Shown piece by piece: positions 8,854-11,214 of a stretch of DNA of 11,214 bases. Under the pieces are notes generated by a model. That model made no database searches. It was given only the letters and a program-made list of their open reading frames with translations, and was not told the origin of the DNA. This stretch comes from Candidatus Cloacimonadota bacterium. GTDB lineage: Bacteria > Cloacimonadota > Cloacimonadia > Cloacimonadales > TCS61. The position numbers were made by a program, and so were the translations under genes. The stretch's first letter is position 1. Every line of letters begins with the position of its first letter. The DNA lies in NCBI GenBank assembly GCA_014382915.1, contig JACNIV010000334.1:1-11214 (forward strand). The letters are read 5' to 3'.

Positions 8854-8891
8854 CAAACACCCTCTTATCGTGTGGACAAGAGGGTATTTTG
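8854..8891 (-). terminator. Hairpin after the efp/zinc-ribbon genes, possible terminator
   Basis: ACCCTCTT (8859-8866) is perfectly complementary to AAGAGGGT (8878-8885) around an 11-base loop. CAAA (8854-8857) and TTTG (8888-8891) extend the stem past a small internal bulge. Read on the minus strand, the stem is followed by GCAT and then five T. It sits after the stop of the 68-residue gene and before the M6-like gene, which suits ending or attenuating transcription from efp. The T-run is not directly adjacent to the stem, so termination strength is uncertain. Confidence 0.5.
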
Positions 8892-8916
8892 ACTTGTTTA
8901 TGGGTAAAACTACTTT

Positions 8917-9123
8917 TTAAACTTTACCAGCTAAAATATCTTTTTCATTACATTTACACATACTAACGAATTCATACTTGGGCGTCCAGCTATCTGCCTT
9001 GGATTTGCGAGCTCGAACAAGCTTAACTCTTTTCATTTCTGTGTTGCATGTAGGGCAGAGTACTTTACCTTCAGTACTTATATCGTGAGCAAGTTTTGCT
9101 GCGAATGATCTTGCTTTTGGCAT
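8917..9123 (-). CDS. Small Cys4 zinc-ribbon-like protein, function unknown
   Basis: 68 residues beginning MPKARSFAAKLAHD. Four cysteines form two knuckles, CPTC (23-26) and CKC (56-58), separated by a basic stretch rich in Lys and Arg (KRVKLVRARKSK, 31-42). This fits a zinc ribbon that could bind nucleic acid or ribosomes. I do not recognise a named family. It is read in the same direction as efp, 45 bases after it, with its own good ribosome binding site (AGGAGAG five bases before the ATG). Co-transcription with an elongation factor hints at a translation-related or housekeeping role, which is inference only. No signal peptide is present, so it is probably cytoplasmic. The cysteine spacing, basic composition and ribosome binding site argue that it is a real gene despite its size. 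Confidence 0.82.
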   Translation of the reverse strand: MPKARSFAAKLAHDISTEGKVLCPTCNTEMKRVKLVRARKSKADSWTPKYEFVSMCKCNEKDILAGKV

Positions 9124-9168
9124 TTTGCTCTCCTAAATACTTTATAAGACATTACTACCATACCGTGT

Positions 9169-9729
9169 TTATACTCTTTCCATATATTCGCCGGTTCTGG
9201 TATCGATCTTAATTTTATTACCCACTTCTATAAAGAAGGGAACGGTTATATTTAAACCCCTGTCCGTAACAGCTTTCTTACCGCTTACGGAAGCAGAGTT
9301 TCCTTTAAAATTGGGTTCGCATTCCGCTACTTCCTGAATAACTACTACAGGAAGCTCAAGACCAAGTATTTGGCCTTCCGGATTGAACTTCATGGCTACT
9401 TCCATATTCTCGACAAGGAATTTTTCGTTATCACCAATTACTTCTTTGGCAACCTGTATCTGTTCAAAAGTATTGCTATCCATAAAAACGTAGAATTCAC
9501 CATCGAAATAAAGATATTCTTTTTTATGTTTTTCCACCCGCACAGATTCCAGTTTTTCACTGGTACGGAATGTGTTATCGATAACTTTACCATTCTTCAA
9601 GTTCTTCAGTTTTGTACGAACAAAAGCAGCACCTTTACCAGGCTTCACATGCAGGAACTCGACAATTTCAAAAAGTTCATTCTTGAACTTGATTATCATG
9701 CCATTCCTGATATCGGAAGTCGATGCCAT
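9169..9729 (-). CDS. efp: Translation elongation factor P
   Basis: 186 residues, the usual size for EF-P. It opens MASTSDIRNGMIIKFKNELFE, typical of the N-terminal KOW-like domain, and carries the functional loop KPGKGAAFVRTKLKNL with Lys32 at its tip, the residue that is post-translationally modified in many bacteria. The middle OB domain follows, and the C-terminal domain ends with the family signature GLNITVPFFIEVGNKIKIDTRTGEYMERV-like residues 158-186. EF-P binds between the ribosomal P and E sites and relieves stalling at consecutive prolines. No lysine-modifying enzyme gene (epmA/epmB, or the rhamnosyltransferase earP, which in any case uses Arg) is in the window, so the modification state is unknown. 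The start is supported by GAGGAGAG three bases before the ATG. A promoter candidate lies just upstream, and the zinc-ribbon gene follows on the same strand. Confidence 0.98.
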   Translation of the reverse strand: MASTSDIRNGMIIKFKNELFEIVEFLHVKPGKGAAFVRTKLKNLKNGKVIDNTFRTSEKLESVRVEKHKKEYLYFDGEFYVFMDSNTFEQIQVAKEVIGDNEKFLVENMEVAMKFNPEGQILGLELPVVVIQEVAECEPNFKGNSASVSGKKAVTDRGLNITVPFFIEVGNKIKIDTRTGEYMERV

Positions 9730-9757
9730 TTTCTCTCCTCAATCTTTTCCATATCAC

Positions 9758-9786
9758 AGTGTAAATGATAATTTAACTCATTACAA
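9758..9786 (-). promoter_or_regulatory. Candidate efp promoter
   Basis: On the minus strand TTGTAA (9786-9781) and TACACT (9763-9758) are separated by exactly 17 bases, each matching the sigma-70 consensus at four of six positions. The implied start of transcription is near 9751, leaving a leader of about 20 bases that includes the efp ribosome binding site. Promoter rules in FCB bacteria can differ from sigma-70, so this is a position-based suggestion. Confidence 0.4.
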
Positions 9787-9881
9787 CCGTGAGAGCTAAA
9801 AATAAATATTACATATTTATGGCAAGGAAAATCTATCTGAAACTGATGTATAAGAACATACATTGATTATTAAATTAAATA

Positions 9882-9937
9882 TATCACAATTTTTAACTTC
9901 CAATTGACAAAGATAAGAATGTTATTTTTTTGTGATA
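9882..9937. repeat. Inverted TATCACAA / TTGTGATA pair upstream of the FadL-like gene
   Basis: TATCACAA (9882-9889) has a perfect inverted partner TTGTGATA (9930-9937), centres 48 bases apart. Both arms are followed, toward the centre, by an A/T-only run and then AAC on the respective strand. A third copy of the core, TATCACA, is at 9751-9757 next to the efp start. The 238-base divergent intergenic region also holds two AT-rich palindromes, ATAAATA-5-TATTTAT (9802-9820) and ATGTAT-6-ATACAT (9846-9863), and a perfect TTGACA (9904-9909) without a well-placed -10. The arms could be operator half-sites for a regulator of the plus-strand gene, but the AT-rich context makes chance matches likely. 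Confidence 0.3.
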
Positions 9938-9967
9938 GCTGAAAGATAATAACTAATAGGAGATGAG

Positions 9968-11191
9968 ATGCGATATATTCTTTTAATAGCTTTGATGTTG
10001 ATGTTTTCCCTGCTTATGGGAAATTCAATTTTCTCTTTTGATGGCATGCCCCAGGAATACAGTGGCAATGACATTTATGGCTTGGGAATGGGTGAAACCG
10101 GCTCAGGAGACCTCTTCCGGATCAATCCGAATTTTACTAATCCCTCTGTAGCAATTACTACAGATAAGGTTCTTTTTTCCACCGGTGTTTCCTTGGGCTG
10201 GATGTGGTATAAAGATACAGATGACAACAAGTACCGAGATGATGGGATTTATTTCCCATATTTTTCCATAGCTGTTCCTCTCAAGAATCACAGGATCGGG
10301 TTTAATTTTAATTCTATGTACAGCGGTAATTTGGAAAACAAGAAAGAAATAAACTGGATTAGTACTTTTGGGGATACCCTGGATTACACCGAAACAAACA
10401 AACTAAGTTCAAATGTTTATCGGGCAGATGCATTATACGCTTATAAAAATCCGTATGTAAATTTCGGAATTGCGTTAAATTATTATATCGGTCACCGCAT
10501 TCGTTATTGGAAGCTTGATTTCGATGAATATACAATGGTAGATGCAAAATATGAAATCGAGAAGACCTTTAAAAATCCCGGAGTTACAGTTGGCCTCAGT
10601 AAAAAATTGAAAAACCTTTCATTGAGTGCAACATACTCTTCTTATACCAAATTGGAAGGAGATGTTATTTATAAATACGGTCATGCTCCCTACGCCGATA
10701 CACTTAACCTGAGTGACGATTTTCTGTTTGAAATACCCACCAGAATTTCAGGTGGATTGACTTGGAAATTCATCGATAAATACAAAGCCTCTTTCGATGT
10801 CTATTACGCAATGTGGGAAAATACGGAATCTTACGATAATAATTCCTTAAAGATTGGTTTCGGATTGGCTTACGACCCTTTAAGTGGTTATGGAGGCTGG
10901 TTAGAACGAATTCCAGTGCGTATTGGCGGATATTACCGTGAGCTTCCTTTTGAAATGAACCAGGAGAAAATTATTGAAAAGGCTCTAACTTTTGGGTTAT
11001 CCATTCCACTTAAATCTCCAAATAAGAAAATTGACCTTGCCGTAAAATACCTGACTCGTGGTGATATTGATAAACATGGGCTCAGTGATGAATCACTGAT
11101 GTTTTCTTTTGGGATAACCGGATTTGATATTTTCCAGAAACGCCCCAAAAAGATAGAACCGCGTGATATTCCTAAAGCAGACCGCAGGTAA
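9968..11191 (+). CDS. FadL-like outer-membrane beta-barrel protein
   Basis: 407 residues. A signal peptide (MRYILLIALMLMFSLLMGNS) is followed by GLGMGETGSGDLFRINPN and NPS (38-60), the Gly-rich start and Asn-Pro pattern common in FadL/OmpP1-type transporters of hydrophobic compounds. The rest is alternating beta strands with aromatic girdles, such as YFPYFSIAVPL, HRIGFNFNSMY, RISGGLTWKF and KASFDVYYAMW. The last strand (ESLMFSFGITGFDIF, 375-389) is followed by an 18-residue, highly charged tail rich in Lys, Arg and Pro. That is unusual, since most barrels end at the aromatic residue of the last strand. The ATG is preceded by AGGAG with five bases between. The gene is divergent from efp, and no terminator is seen after it. 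The substrate is unknown, and a general outer-membrane barrel outside the FadL family cannot be excluded. Confidence 0.8.
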   Translation: MRYILLIALMLMFSLLMGNSIFSFDGMPQEYSGNDIYGLGMGETGSGDLFRINPNFTNPSVAITTDKVLFSTGVSLGWMWYKDTDDNKYRDDGIYFPYFSIAVPLKNHRIGFNFNSMYSGNLENKKEINWISTFGDTLDYTETNKLSSNVYRADALYAYKNPYVNFGIALNYYIGHRIRYWKLDFDEYTMVDAKYEIEKTFKNPGVTVGLSKKLKNLSLSATYSSYTKLEGDVIYKYGHAPYADTLNLSDDFLFEIPTRISGGLTWKFIDKYKASFDVYYAMWENTESYDNNSLKIGFGLAYDPLSGYGGWLERIPVRIGGYYRELPFEMNQEKIIEKALTFGLSIPLKSPNKKIDLAVKYLTRGDIDKHGLSDESLMFSFGITGFDIFQKRPKKIEPRDIPKADRR

Positions 11192-11199
11192 AGTACCTA

Positions 11200-11214
11200 A
11201 TGAAGTTTAAGTGG
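11200..11214 (+). CDS. Possible start of a downstream gene, five codons visible
   Basis: Eight bases after the stop of the FadL-like gene an ATG opens MKFKW and continues to the window edge. A Met-Lys-rich opening so close to the previous stop suits a co-transcribed gene with a signal peptide. The only ribosome-binding candidate is AGGTAAAG beginning at 11186, which is weak. Nothing more can be said about the product. Confidence 0.4.

Noticed and set aside
9370..9768. 132-codon plus-strand open frame opposite efp
   Set aside because: It is antisense to an unmistakable EF-P gene, has no recognisable domain, and its frame is explained by the codon use of efp.
9904..9932. Perfect TTGACA as -35 of a promoter for the FadL-like gene
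   Set aside because: No acceptable -10 lies 16-18 bases downstream. The nearest A/T-rich hexamers are at spacings of about 12-13 or 21 bases, so I do not call a promoter.
1..11214. tRNA, rRNA, CRISPR array or insertion sequence
   Set aside because: Reading both strands I saw no cloverleaf with a CCA end, no rRNA-like segment, no regularly spaced repeats and no transposase-like protein. Nearly all of the window is accounted for by coding genes.

Overview
The base composition is AT-rich. Two large secreted proteins end in T9SS-type (Por) C-terminal sorting domains, and a PorV/PorQ-family outer-membrane protein lies between their genes. Together with a FadL-like outer-membrane barrel that has a periplasm-bound signal peptide, this points to a Gram-negative bacterium of the Fibrobacteres-Chlorobi-Bacteroidetes (FCB) superphylum. 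An uncultured lineage such as Candidatus Cloacimonadota is my best guess from protein style. The phylum is an inference; no rRNA or other decisive marker is in the window.

Layout: six of the seven substantial genes read on the minus strand. In transcription order these are efp (elongation factor P, 9729 to 9169), a 68-residue Cys4 zinc-ribbon-like protein (9123 to 8917), a hairpin that may be a terminator (8891 to 8854), an M6/immune-inhibitor-A-like secreted protein (8832 to 5695), a PorV/PorQ-family protein (5665 to 4769), a subtilisin-like (S8) secreted protease (4755 to 586), and the first 187 codons of a helical-repeat protein (562 to beyond base 1). A FadL-like outer-membrane protein is transcribed divergently on the plus strand (9968 to 11191). 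A further gene may begin at 11200. The longest stretch without a gene is the 238-base divergent intergenic region 9730-9967, which holds promoter-like and palindromic elements.

How the genes fit together: the M6-like, PorV/Q-like and S8 genes are 13-29 bases apart and form one apparent operon, with the helical-repeat gene 23 bases further on. Both large proteins share the plan signal peptide, protease domain, FG-GAP-like repeats, C-terminal sorting domain. They look like type IX secretion cargo, and the intervening PorV/Q-like protein is a candidate partner for their export or surface attachment. efp and the zinc-ribbon gene look like a separate housekeeping unit.

Most notable observation: the M6-like protein has HQFGH where the zinc-protease motif HExxH should be, so the catalytic glutamate is glutamine. 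The position that usually supplies the third zinc ligand (Asp) is Thr. It is therefore predicted to be a non-catalytic pseudoprotease, co-expressed with an S8 protease whose catalytic residues are all intact.
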